A stretch of 11,156 nucleotides of DNA, taken from an uncultured Clostridia bacterium (GTDB lineage Bacteria > Bacillota > Clostridia > Christensenellales > UBA1242). Position numbers and translations under genes: made by a program. The notes beneath the pieces were generated by a model. The model was not told the DNA's origin. It made no database searches and saw nothing but the letters and a program-made list of their open reading frames with translations. Positions 1-6,498 of this stretch are shown one piece after another (position 1 is the stretch's first letter; each line of letters starts with the position of its first letter). The stretch is taken from the NCBI GenBank assembly GCA_944376785.1, contig CALWDV010000033.1, forward strand, positions 1-11,156, read 5' to 3'.

Positions 1-34
1 TTTTTATTTTAAAATAAACTAATTGTTAAAACTG

Positions 35-535
35 TTATTTAATAACAGTGTCGGCAAGAATTGTGTTTGTTTGACTGTGACACAATGCAACTGCCAAAGC
101 ATCGGCTGCATCATCTGGCTTTGGTGTTTTTGCTAAATTTAAAATTGCTTTAACCATATATTGAACTTGTTGTTTTTCGGCACGACCATTTCCAGTTAAT
201 GCTTGTTTAATTTGAAGTGGTGTGTATTCAAACAATTTTTGTTCACCTAAATTTTTTATAGCAGAAAGCAAAATTACTCCACGTGCCATTGCAACGTTAA
301 TAACAGTTTTTTGGTTTGTGTGATAAAATAATTCTTCTATTGCAAAACAATCTGGTTTGTATTTATTTATTAGATATTCAATACCATCATAAATAATATT
401 TAGTCGAACCGACATTTTTAATGATTTATCAGTTTCAATTACACCATAATCAATAACTTTTGTTTGATTTTTTGTTTTTTCAATAATTCCAAAACCAACA
501 ATGGCATAACCTGGGTCAATACCTAAAATTATCAT
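35..535 (-). CDS. ruvC: Crossover junction endodeoxyribonuclease RuvC
   Basis: RuvC is the Holliday-junction resolvase that, with RuvAB, cuts four-way DNA junctions at the end of recombinational repair. The 166-residue product has the usual family length and an RNase H-like fold signature. It begins with the GIDPG strand carrying Asp7. Glu67 sits in an IEELF motif, and the C-terminal DDAADALA motif supplies Asp142 and Asp145, so the four acidic metal ligands expected from E. coli RuvC are all present. The ATG is preceded by GAGG five bases upstream. The gene lies downstream of a YebC-family gene, an order often followed by ruvA and ruvB; those would lie beyond the left edge, since only 34 bases remain after the stop. 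It has its own promoter candidate, so it is probably a separate transcription unit from yebC. Confidence 0.96.
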   Translation of the reverse strand: MIILGIDPGYAIVGFGIIEKTKNQTKVIDYGVIETDKSLKMSVRLNIIYDGIEYLINKYKPDCFAIEELFYHTNQKTVINVAMARGVILLSAIKNLGEQKLFEYTPLQIKQALTGNGRAEKQQVQYMVKAILNLAKTPKPDDAADALAVALCHSQTNTILADTVIK

Positions 536-610
536 ATAGCCTCGTAAAATTTAGTATTATGCAAAATATTAAAAAACACCTTTTTTCTTAACTTTTTTAA
601 TATCTAAATT

Positions 611-639
611 AGTTTACAATTTTTATTTTTTTTTGTCAA
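611..639 (-). promoter_or_regulatory. Candidate sigma-A promoter of ruvC
   Basis: On the minus strand a perfect -35 hexamer TTGACA (639-634) is followed, after a 17-base spacer, by TAAACT (616-611). Transcription would start near 604, giving a leader of roughly 70 bases in front of ruvC. The promoter lies just after the yebC terminator, which fits an independent ruvC unit. The rest of the 536-680 gap is A+T-rich and holds nothing else I can recognise. Confidence 0.65.
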
Positions 640-680
640 ATAATTTTACATTATAGAACGTTAGTTTGATTAATTAATAA

Positions 681-708
681 AAAAAATTGAGCATTGCTCA
701 ATTTTTTA
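681..708 (-). terminator. Rho-independent terminator after yebC, possibly bidirectional
   Basis: The arms AAATTGAGC (684-692) and GCTCAATTT (696-704) form a 9-bp stem with a three-base loop, extendable by A-T pairs on both sides. On the minus strand it is followed by a run of T. The TAA stop of the YebC-family gene (708-706) lies in the A-rich 5' flank of the hairpin, so the stop codon and terminator overlap. Because the flanks are A- and T-rich on opposite sides, it could work in both directions, but no plus-strand gene ends here. Confidence 0.85.
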
Positions 709-1449
709 TTCTTCATCATCTTCTTCTGGAAGTTCAACATTGTGGTACACTTCTTGAACATCATCATTATCTTCAAGCGCATCAACAAGTTTTTGGAAAC
801 TGCTTAGTTTATCTTCTGGTAAAGTTAAATAACTTGCAGGAACTAATTCAATTTCTGCACTATCAACTTCAATTTTGTTGTTTTCAAAATATTCTTTTGC
901 TGAATCAAAATTTTCAGGTGTGGTTACAATTTCATAATATGTGTCATATGTTACAGTGTCGTCTGCACCTGCTTCAAGTGCGTGCATCATTATGTCGTCT
1001 TCACTAATACCCATTCCCTTAGGAATAATTATAATACCTTTTCTTGAAAATAAGTAAGAAACGCAATTTGTTGAACCTAAGCTTCCACCAAATTTATCAA
1101 ATAAGTGACGAACATCACTTGCAGTACGATTTTTGTTATCGGTTAATGCTTCAACAATAATTGCAGAGCCAGCAGGACCATAACCTTCATAAGTAATTGC
1201 CTCATAGTTAACAGAACCAAGTTCTCCACTTGCACGTTTAATTGAACGGGTGATGTTATCGTTTGGCATATTGTTTGCACGTGCTTTTGCAATTAAATTT
1301 TTAAGTTTTGCGTTTGAATTTGGGTCTGGGCCACCTTCTTTAACAGCAACTTGAATTTCACGACCAATTTTTGTGAAAATTTTACCAGTTGCAGCATCAT
1401 TTTTTGCTTTGATGTTTTTAATTTTGCTAAACTTATTATGTCCTGACAT
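706..1449 (-). CDS. YebC/PmpR family protein
   Basis: This 247-residue product is a full-length member of the YebC/PmpR family. It opens with the family signature MSGHNKFSKIKNIKAKNDA, followed by a GKIFTKIGREI block and an NMPNDNI motif, with an acidic C-terminus (EEDDEE). Members have been described as DNA-binding transcriptional regulators and, more recently, as factors that help ribosomes through polyproline stalls (YebC2/TACO1 type). The sequence alone does not decide between these. The ATG has a strong AAAGGAG site seven bases upstream. The gap to the preceding methyltransferase gene is only 15 bases, so the two are almost certainly co-transcribed. Its place among translation genes fits a translation role, which is an inference. 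Transcription ends at the hairpin overlapping its stop codon. Confidence 0.93.
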   Translation of the reverse strand: MSGHNKFSKIKNIKAKNDAATGKIFTKIGREIQVAVKEGGPDPNSNAKLKNLIAKARANNMPNDNITRSIKRASGELGSVNYEAITYEGYGPAGSAIIVEALTDNKNRTASDVRHLFDKFGGSLGSTNCVSYLFSRKGIIIIPKGMGISEDDIMMHALEAGADDTVTYDTYYEIVTTPENFDSAKEYFENNKIEVDSAEIELVPASYLTLPEDKLSSFQKLVDALEDNDDVQEVYHNVELPEEDDEE

Positions 1450-1464
1450 AATTTTCTCCTTTTA

Positions 1465-2217
1465 TTATTTTAAATTAAACATTAATATGCTTGCTGAAAC
1501 AGCAGCATTTAAACTTTCAACGTTGTTTTGCATTGGAATTGTTACTGTAATATCGCTTAAATTTTGTAATGCTTTACTAACTCCGTTGCCTTCATTGCCA
1601 ATTATCAAACCAAAATTTTCGTTAATTTTAATATTATCGCAGTTTTCACCATTTAAATTTGCTGAAACTAATTTAAAGTTATGCATTTCTTTTTGTTTTG
1701 CAAGTTCATCAACTGTTAAATTAACAAAATTAACATCAAAAACATAACCCATACTGCTTCTTATAACCTTTGGTAAATATGGAAAAACAGAGTTTATTGA
1801 AACAATGTTTTTAAATCCAAAAGCAATTCCACTTCTAATTATTGAGCCCAAATTTGATGGGTCTTGCAAATTATCAATTACCAAAAATTTATCATCAAAG
1901 TTAAATTGATTGTTTTTAGGTAATTCAAAAATGGCAAAAATTCCTGGACTGGTGACAGATTCTGAAAGTTTTTTTGAAACTGATTCTGAAATTTTATAGG
2001 TTTGATTTTCAAATTTTGAAATTAAATTTTCAAATTTACTAATTTTATTTTCTTCAACAAACAATCGTTGTAAAATTTTTCCACTATTAACTAAATCGTT
2101 AACAATTTTTTCACCTTCAACAAAAACAGAGTGATTGGCAATTATTTCACTTTTTTGTTTTAAAGAATTTGTGAATTTTACTGTTGGATTGTTTATTGAT
2201 GTAATTTCTTTAATCAT
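1465..2217 (-). CDS. SpoU/TrmH-family RNA 2'-O-methyltransferase
   Basis: The 250-residue protein is an S-adenosylmethionine-dependent RNA 2'-O-ribose methyltransferase of the SPOUT class. The N-terminal part (about 30-100) matches a SpoU substrate-binding domain (VFVEGEKIV). The C-terminal knot carries all three SpoU motifs: NLGSIIRSG with the catalytic-type Arg128, IGNEGNGV at 206-213, and IPMQNNVESLNAAV at 227-240. The RNA target (rRNA or tRNA position) cannot be assigned from sequence. It follows rplT, as ysgA-type methyltransferase genes often do near the infC operon in Bacillota. Its ATG has an AAAGG site, and its stop lies 15 bases before the YebC-family start. A weak hairpin separates it from rplT, so it may be expressed by readthrough. 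Confidence 0.92.
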   Translation of the reverse strand: MIKEITSINNPTVKFTNSLKQKSEIIANHSVFVEGEKIVNDLVNSGKILQRLFVEENKISKFENLISKFENQTYKISESVSKKLSESVTSPGIFAIFELPKNNQFNFDDKFLVIDNLQDPSNLGSIIRSGIAFGFKNIVSINSVFPYLPKVIRSSMGYVFDVNFVNLTVDELAKQKEMHNFKLVSANLNGENCDNIKINENFGLIIGNEGNGVSKALQNLSDITVTIPMQNNVESLNAAVSASILMFNLK

Positions 2218-2239
2218 AAAATACCTTTTTTAAACGAAA

Positions 2240-2271
2240 TTAAAACCTATATATAATTACATAGGTTTTAA
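2240..2271 (-). terminator. Weak hairpin between rplT and the methyltransferase gene
   Basis: An 11-bp stem, with core arms AAAACCTAT (on the plus strand at 2242-2250) and ATAGGTTTT (2261-2269), encloses a 10-base loop. It lies nine bases after the rplT stop. On the minus strand it is followed by a broken T-rich stretch rather than a clean T run, and the stem has only two G-C pairs. It may be a leaky terminator that lowers expression of the downstream methyltransferase-yebC pair relative to the ribosomal protein genes. Confidence 0.55.
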
Positions 2272-2280
2272 AATTTTATG

Positions 2281-2634
2281 TTAAGCTAATTTACTTTTTG
2301 CAGTTTCACAAAGAACTTTGAATGCATTTGCATCGTTTAATGCAATATCAGCCAAAACTTTACGATTTAAGTCAATATTTGCAAGTTTTAAACCATGCAT
2401 AAATTTGCTGTAAGATAAGTTATTCATACGGCAACCTGCATTAATTCTTGCAATCCATAAGCTACGGAAATCACGTTTTTTAAGACGTCTTCCAACGTAA
2501 GCATATTGACCACTTTTCATAACTGCTTGATTAGCAACACGATACAATTTGCTTCTAGAACCTCTGTAACCTTTTGCTGCTTTTAAAACTTTCTTGCGAT
2601 TTTTGTTCGCATTAACTGCTCTTTTAATTCTCAT
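2281..2634 (-). CDS. rplT: 50S ribosomal protein L20
   Basis: L20 binds 23S rRNA early in assembly of the large subunit. In this operon it is also known as the feedback repressor that binds the infC leader or operator. The 117-residue product matches the family length. It has the basic N-terminal extension (RIKRAVNANKNRKKVLK), the conserved GYRGSRSKLYRVANQAV block and the RRLKKRDFRSLWIARINA block. The start is set by AAGGAG a few bases upstream of the ATG. It is the last gene of the infC-rpmI-rplT operon, 24 bases after rpmI. The weak hairpin after its stop separates it from the methyltransferase gene. Confidence 0.98.
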   Translation of the reverse strand: MRIKRAVNANKNRKKVLKAAKGYRGSRSKLYRVANQAVMKSGQYAYVGRRLKKRDFRSLWIARINAGCRMNNLSYSKFMHGLKLANIDLNRKVLADIALNDANAFKVLCETAKSKLA

Positions 2635-2658
2635 TGTTACTCTCCTTAATTATTAATA

Positions 2659-2853
2659 CTATTGGTTAAGCATTGCTTTAATATTTTTTTCGTCTGCTTT
2701 TGAAACATATGCAGGTTGACGTAGTGCCATTTTACGAGCTGGTGCTTTCTTTGTTAAAATGTGTCTACGATTTTGTTGTGAACGTTTAATTTTCCCACTT
2801 GGTTTAACAGAAAAACGTTTTTTTGCTGTACTTCTTGTTTTTTGTTTAGGCAT
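2659..2853 (-). CDS. rpmI: 50S ribosomal protein L35
   Basis: L35 is a small, strongly basic protein of the large ribosomal subunit. The 64-residue product has the family's usual length and pattern: MPKQKTRSTAKKRF at the N-terminus, a central KRSQQNRRHILTKK and a C-terminal half ending in IKAMLNQ. It starts at an ATG with GGAG about eight bases upstream. It is the only gene here that ends in TAG. Its position between infC and rplT is the near-universal bacterial order, and regulation should be shared with infC through the leader upstream of the operon. Confidence 0.98.
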   Translation of the reverse strand: MPKQKTRSTAKKRFSVKPSGKIKRSQQNRRHILTKKAPARKMALRQPAYVSKADEKNIKAMLNQ

Positions 2854-2906
2854 AATAATTCTCCTTCATATATAATATTATTTTTGCTATAAAATTTTTG
2901 AAGTTG

Positions 2907-3419
2907 TTACTTCGAGTTTTTTGGTGATATTACCATAATAATTTGTCTGCCGTTAATTGCAGCTGGTGTTGTAACTTCGCCACAATCAGCAACTAAATTT
3001 GCAAATTTTTCCATAATTGGCATTCCCATTTGAGGGTTTTGAAGTTGACGACCAAACATTCTTAAAACAACTTTAACTTTGTCGCCATTTGTTAAAAACT
3101 TTTTAACATTTTTTGCTTTAAAGTTTAAATCGTTGTCGGCAATGTTCATGCTTAATTGCATTCCCTTAACTTCGGCAACTTTTTGTTTTTTCTTGGCATC
3201 TTTTTCACGTTTTATCATATCAAAACGATATTTGCCATAATCCATCACTTTGCAAACTGGTGGATTTGAAACTGGGGAAATTAAAACAAGATCTAGTTCT
3301 TGTTCTTCGGCAATGCGTTTTGCTTCTTCTAAACTAACAATGCCATAAGTAACACCCATTTCACCGTTTAATCTAACTTCTGGTGCCTTAATTTGCTCAT
3401 TAATCAATAATTCTTTAAT
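2907..3419 (-). CDS. infC: Translation initiation factor IF-3 (AUU start)
   Basis: IF-3 binds the 30S subunit, keeps it from joining 50S too early, and rejects initiation at non-standard codons. The product has an N-terminal domain (ELLINEQIKAPEVRL, then a DLVLISPVSNPPVCKVMDYGK block) and a C-terminal domain (about residues 85-170) with the GDKVKVVLRMFGRQ motif. I place the start at the ATT codon at 3419-3417. It lies eight bases after a perfect AGGAGG (3433-3428) and gives the family N-terminus KELLINEQI, like SKDLIINEGI in Bacillus. The next usable codon, TTG at 3407, is 20 bases from AGGAGG and would remove conserved residues. AUU is the known start of infC in E. coli and bacilli, where IF-3 lowers its own translation. 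The resulting protein is 170 residues. Confidence 0.96.
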   Translation of the reverse strand: MKELLINEQIKAPEVRLNGEMGVTYGIVSLEEAKRIAEEQELDLVLISPVSNPPVCKVMDYGKYRFDMIKREKDAKKKQKVAEVKGMQLSMNIADNDLNFKAKNVKKFLTNGDKVKVVLRMFGRQLQNPQMGMPIMEKFANLVADCGEVTTPAAINGRQIIMVISPKNSK

Positions 3420-3584
3420 GGCTGTATCCTCCTAAAATTTTTTCAAAGTAAAATGTGATAAACACAAAAAAGTGGACACACTTTGCCCACTTTTCACTTT
3501 TCAAAACAATAAAATTAGAATGTTTTGACCAAACCAAGACGAAACCTGTTTGGTGAGAAGTGGCCTTCTACTTTGATTAACGCA
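3420..3584 (-). ncRNA. L20-type leader of the infC-rpmI-rplT operon
   Basis: The transcribed region between the promoter and infC is about 160 bases. It contains a conserved-looking GTAGAAGGCCACTTCTCACC segment, in which AGAAG and CTTCT can form a small hairpin. A second stem pairs ACCAAAC with GTTTGGT, and an intrinsic terminator follows. This matches the layout of the Bacillota L20 leader, in which L20 binding favours termination before infC (family knowledge). The segment CCACTT early in the leader is complementary to AAGTGG in the 5' arm of the terminator, so an antiterminating pairing is possible, though I have not folded it. The assignment rests on position, layout and recalled consensus. 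Confidence 0.75.
3461..3494 (-). terminator. Attenuator terminator in the infC leader
   Basis: On the minus strand AAGTGGGCA (3492-3484), a five-base loop and TGTCCACTT (3478-3470) form a 9-bp stem with one G-U pair. It extends into A-U pairs and is followed by a T run. The hairpin lies between the infC promoter and the infC start, so it must be conditionally read through. It fits transcription attenuation by L20. Confidence 0.85.
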
Positions 3585-3587
3585 ACA

Positions 3588-3616
3588 ATTATAGAATAAA
3601 AATATTGTTCTGTCAA
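3588..3616 (-). promoter_or_regulatory. Consensus sigma-A promoter of the infC operon
   Basis: A perfect TTGACA (3616-3611) and a perfect TATAAT (3593-3588) are separated by exactly 17 bases on the minus strand, 23 bases after the thrS stop codon. Transcription would start near 3581. No terminator is visible between the thrS stop and this promoter, so thrS transcripts may also run into the infC leader. Confidence 0.92.
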
Positions 3617-3638
3617 TTACTTTTTTAATGTTTTTTTA

Positions 3639-5381
3639 TTATTTTATTTCCTTATTTTTAACTTCAAGCATAATGTTACTAATGAAGTCATTTAAAGAAA
3701 CACTGCCCTTATCGCCTTCTTTTCTGTGACGAACAGAAACTTTGTTTTCTTGCATTTCTTTATCACCAATAATTAACATATAAGGAACTTTTTCAAGTTG
3801 AGCTTCTCTAATTTTTTTACCAATTTTTTCATTTCTATCGTCAAGTTCAACACGAAGCCCATTGTTTTCTAATTCTTGTTTAACTTTGTTAGCATATTCT
3901 AAATGATTATCGGCAATGTTTAAAATTTTAACTTGTGTTGGAGCAAGCCATGTTGGGAATGCACCTGCAAAGTTTTCAATTAAAATTGCAATCATTCTTT
4001 CTAATGAACCATAAACAACACGATGAATCATTATTGGTTCTTTTAATTCACCATTAGAATCAACATAGGTTAAGTTAAAACGTTTTGGAAGTTGCATATC
4101 TAATTGAATTGTGCCACATTGCCATTCTCTGCCAATGCAATCTGTTACGTGAATATCAATTTTAGGTCCATAGAACGCACCATCACCAGCATTAATTTTA
4201 TAATCTAAATTCATATGTTTTAAAGCATTTGAAAGTGCTGTTTCTGCCATTTCCCATTCACTAATTTCACCAATATGATTTTCAGGCATGGTTGAAAGTT
4301 CAACAGAATATGATAAACCAAAAGTTGAATAAACTTTATCAACTAATGACATAACGTTTTTAATTTCATCTTCAATTTGGTTTGGTAACATAAAAATGTG
4401 TGCATCATCTTGTGTGAAACATCTAACACGTAAAAGACCATTTAATGTGCCACTTGCTTCATGACGATGAACTTTTCCTAGTTCGCCAACACGCAAAGGA
4501 AATTCTTTATATGAATGAATGTTTTGTTGATAGAAAATCATTCCACCTGGGCAGTTCATTGGTTTAATTGCAAATGTGTCATCTTCAACTGTGAAAGTGT
4601 ACATATTTGATTTGTAATGATCCCAGTGACCACTAATTTCCCACAATTCTCTGTTCATTGCCATTGGAGTTTCGATTTCAACATAACCTGCTTTTTTATG
4701 AATATCACGCCAAAAATCAATCAATAAATTTTTTAAGATTAAACCTTTTGGCATATATGTTGGCATTCCTTTTGCATAGTCAGAAATAAAATACAAACCA
4801 AGTTCTTTTCCAAGTTTTCTGTGGTCACGTTTTGCTGCTTCTTCCAACATTTGAACATAGTTTTTTAATTCTGATTTATCTAAAAATCCGTAGCAATAAA
4901 CACGTTGTAACATTTTATTTTTTTCGTTACCACGCCAATATGCACCATTAACTTTTGCAATTTTAAAAGCAAATGTACGCAAGAATTTTGTGTTTTCAAC
5001 GTGAGGTCCACGACATAAATCAACAAAGTTATCACCTGTGTAATAAATTGTTATAACTTCGTTTTCAGGAAGTTCGTTAATAAGTTCAGTTTTATAAACA
5101 TTGTTTTTAAACAATTTTAATGCTTCACTTTTTGAAACTTCTTCACGTTTAAAATCTTCGTTGTTTTTAATTATTTCATTCATTTTATTTTCAATTTTTT
5201 CAAAATCATCTGGCGTGATTTTGTGTTCTAAATCAATGTCATAATAAAAACCATTATCAATTGCAGGACCAATGGTTAATTTAACATCTGGCCAAATTTG
5301 TGTTATTGCTTTTGCAAGAACGTGTGCCATACTATGACGATACATATTAAGTTTTTCTTCTTTTTCTAAATCTTTTTCCAT
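3639..5381 (-). CDS. thrS: Threonyl-tRNA synthetase without the TGS domain
   Basis: ThrRS charges tRNA-Thr with threonine in the cytoplasm and clears Ser-tRNA-Thr. The chosen ATG (5381) has AAAGGAG six bases upstream and gives 580 residues. The protein begins directly at the editing domain, with His16/His20 (HSMAH) and Cys123/His127 (CRGPH) forming the editing site. The class II core has motif 1 around residues 232-240 (GYVEIETPM), motif 2 around 302-321 (GKVHRHEASG then RVRCF) and motif 3 around 453-463 (HRVVYGSLERM). The zinc ligands expected for the family are Cys277, His328 and His453. The C-terminal anticodon-binding domain starts near residue 478. The usual N-terminal TGS domain of about 60 residues is absent. 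It cannot be hidden upstream, because the T-box terminator lies there. Expression is controlled by the T-box leader. Confidence 0.97.
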   Translation of the reverse strand: MEKDLEKEEKLNMYRHSMAHVLAKAITQIWPDVKLTIGPAIDNGFYYDIDLEHKITPDDFEKIENKMNEIIKNNEDFKREEVSKSEALKLFKNNVYKTELINELPENEVITIYYTGDNFVDLCRGPHVENTKFLRTFAFKIAKVNGAYWRGNEKNKMLQRVYCYGFLDKSELKNYVQMLEEAAKRDHRKLGKELGLYFISDYAKGMPTYMPKGLILKNLLIDFWRDIHKKAGYVEIETPMAMNRELWEISGHWDHYKSNMYTFTVEDDTFAIKPMNCPGGMIFYQQNIHSYKEFPLRVGELGKVHRHEASGTLNGLLRVRCFTQDDAHIFMLPNQIEDEIKNVMSLVDKVYSTFGLSYSVELSTMPENHIGEISEWEMAETALSNALKHMNLDYKINAGDGAFYGPKIDIHVTDCIGREWQCGTIQLDMQLPKRFNLTYVDSNGELKEPIMIHRVVYGSLERMIAILIENFAGAFPTWLAPTQVKILNIADNHLEYANKVKQELENNGLRVELDDRNEKIGKKIREAQLEKVPYMLIIGDKEMQENKVSVRHRKEGDKGSVSLNDFISNIMLEVKNKEIK

Positions 5382-5402
5382 AATTTTCTCCTTTTTGGGC
5401 TT

Positions 5403-5435
5403 AAAAAAAGCCCTTTGAATTATTTTCAAAGGACG
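5403..5435 (-). terminator. T-box terminator upstream of thrS
   Basis: On the minus strand CCTTTGAA and TTCAAAGG form the stem, followed by GC and seven T. The 5' arm includes the CCTT that would otherwise pair with the T-box in the antiterminator, so the two structures exclude each other. Confidence 0.92.
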
Positions 5436-5640
5436 AATAAACTTATCCGTGGTTCCACCTTAATTGCAACAAAATTGTTGCCACTTTAACTTGTTTTATT
5501 CCTAAAACAACAAAAGGTTCAGTCAAAAAAGTGGTTTCAAAATTAAGTTTAAGCAAGTGCTCTCAGCCAATGACACTTTCTCTGTAACTTAAATGGTTTA
5601 ATTTCTACTTGTTTTTTATCAACCTGAAATTTATTTAACG
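5403..5640 (-). ncRNA. T-box leader controlling thrS, ACC (Thr) specifier
   Basis: This leader senses uncharged tRNA-Thr and allows thrS transcription only when charging is low. Visible parts on the minus strand are the distal Stem I elements AGAGAG and GGCTGAGAG, then a TGAA-ACC-A segment whose ACC (5535-5533) is the threonine specifier codon. A stem III hairpin GCAACAA/TTGTTGC follows (5481-5466), then the canonical T-box AAGGTGGAACCACGG (5461-5447). The antiterminator is clear: AAGG pairs with CCTT, and ACGGATAA pairs with TTATTCGT (one G-U pair), around the bulged TGGAACC. The competing terminator follows directly. The specifier agrees with the downstream gene. Confidence 0.95.
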
Positions 5641-5645
5641 ATTGT

Positions 5646-5674
5646 ATTATAATTTTAAAAACATTATAAGTCAA
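5646..5674 (-). promoter_or_regulatory. Sigma-A promoter of thrS T-box transcript
   Basis: TTGACT (5674-5669) and a perfect TATAAT (5651-5646) are spaced by 17 bases on the minus strand. The -35 starts only six bases after the stop codon of the YtxC-family gene, and no terminator separates them, so some readthrough from that gene into the T-box leader is likely. Transcription would start near 5640. Confidence 0.88.
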
Positions 5675-5680
5675 TAGTTT

Positions 5681-6412
5681 TTAAACCAATAAATTCACTT
5701 TTTTATTGAAAATATGATAAATAATTTTGAAAGTGTTATCACTTAAAACACCAGCACAATGCAAATTTATTGTTTTTGGTGCAAGTGTTATTAAACCTGA
5801 AATTAAATTTAGTTCTAAATTGTTTAAATTATAGGCATCATTAAAAACAATAATGTTATTATTTTCATCACACAAAACAAAATTTTCACCATTAAAATAA
5901 ACATCAATACTTTTTCGTTTTGGGGTTATTGAAGAAATTAAAAACTTTAAAAGTTCTAAAAAAGTTTCACTTTCCATAAAGCTTGTGTTATTTGAGCAAA
6001 TGTTAACAATTTCCTGCCATTTTTTTTCTAACTTTTTTAATTGGAATAAGTAAAAAGAATCTAAAACCAAGCCAAAGTTTAAATTTAATTTATCTAAAAC
6101 ATAATAAAAATCTTCTTCAAAATCAAACAAAACTAAACATTTAATTAATGCAGTTTTTAATTGTTCGTTTAAATAAGATAAATCAATTTTTGATTCAAAA
6201 AATTTTTGTTTATAAATTAAAACAATGCTTTCTGCAATAACTTTTTTTAAATTCAACAAAATTTTGGGTTTATCTTTAAACTCACAAGCAACACTTAAAG
6301 AATTTTTATTTAGTGCTGTTACAACATTAACGTTTTTAAATTTTAAACTTTTTTCAATGTTTTTTAAGTAAATAACATCATTAATGTTTGACTCAATAAA
6401 AAATTCCCACAT
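5681..6412 (-). CDS. YtxC-family protein (putative sporulation protein)
   Basis: I assign this 243-residue protein to the YtxC family on the pattern of its C-terminal half. That half has LLKFLISSITPK, then a VYFNGENFVLCDENNN stretch, then LISGLITLAPKTINLH and a final IYHIFNKKVN; similar blocks occur in clostridial YtxC proteins. The N-terminal half is rich in Lys, Leu, Asn and Phe and poorly conserved by eye. No signal peptide, membrane helix or catalytic motif is visible. The biochemical role of YtxC is unknown; it is listed as a sporulation protein because it occurs in endospore formers. In Bacillus subtilis ytxC lies next to thrS, and the same adjacency here supports the call. The ATG has GAGG about eight bases upstream. 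No convincing promoter is seen in the 50 bases ahead of it. Confidence 0.7.
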   Translation of the reverse strand: MWEFFIESNINDVIYLKNIEKSLKFKNVNVVTALNKNSLSVACEFKDKPKILLNLKKVIAESIVLIYKQKFFESKIDLSYLNEQLKTALIKCLVLFDFEEDFYYVLDKLNLNFGLVLDSFYLFQLKKLEKKWQEIVNICSNNTSFMESETFLELLKFLISSITPKRKSIDVYFNGENFVLCDENNNIIVFNDAYNLNNLELNLISGLITLAPKTINLHCAGVLSDNTFKIIYHIFNKKVNLLV

Positions 6413-6468
6413 ACTTTTTCCCTCTAAAAAATAGTATATGAAATATGTTAATAATTATTTAATTAAAC

Positions 6469-6498
6469 AAAAAAATGGCAAAAGCCATTTTTTATTTT
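6469..6498 (-). terminator. Rho-independent terminator of the glycerol operon
   Basis: AAAAAATGGC and GCCATTTTTT form a 10-bp stem around a four-base loop (6480-6483 on the plus strand). On the minus strand it lies immediately after the stop codon of the DUF1667 gene and ends in a run of T. It closes the dehydrogenase operon and insulates the YtxC-family gene. Confidence 0.9.

Noticed and set aside
687..1007. Plus-strand open frame opposite the YebC-family gene
   Set aside because: Its product is a Leu/His/Gln-rich shadow of a well-conserved gene on the other strand, with no ribosome site.
3405..3407. TTG as the start of infC
   Set aside because: It is 20 bases from AGGAGG and discards conserved N-terminal residues; the ATT at 3419 fits better.
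5382..5429. A longer thrS beginning at the ATG at 5429, adding 16 residues
   Set aside because: That stretch is the T-box terminator hairpin and its T run. The ATG at 5381 has a strong AAAGGAG at six bases, and the added residues resemble no synthetase sequence.
6413..6468. A promoter for the YtxC-family gene
   Set aside because: A TATACT hexamer is present, but there is no -35 match at 16-18 bases, so I could not support a promoter call.
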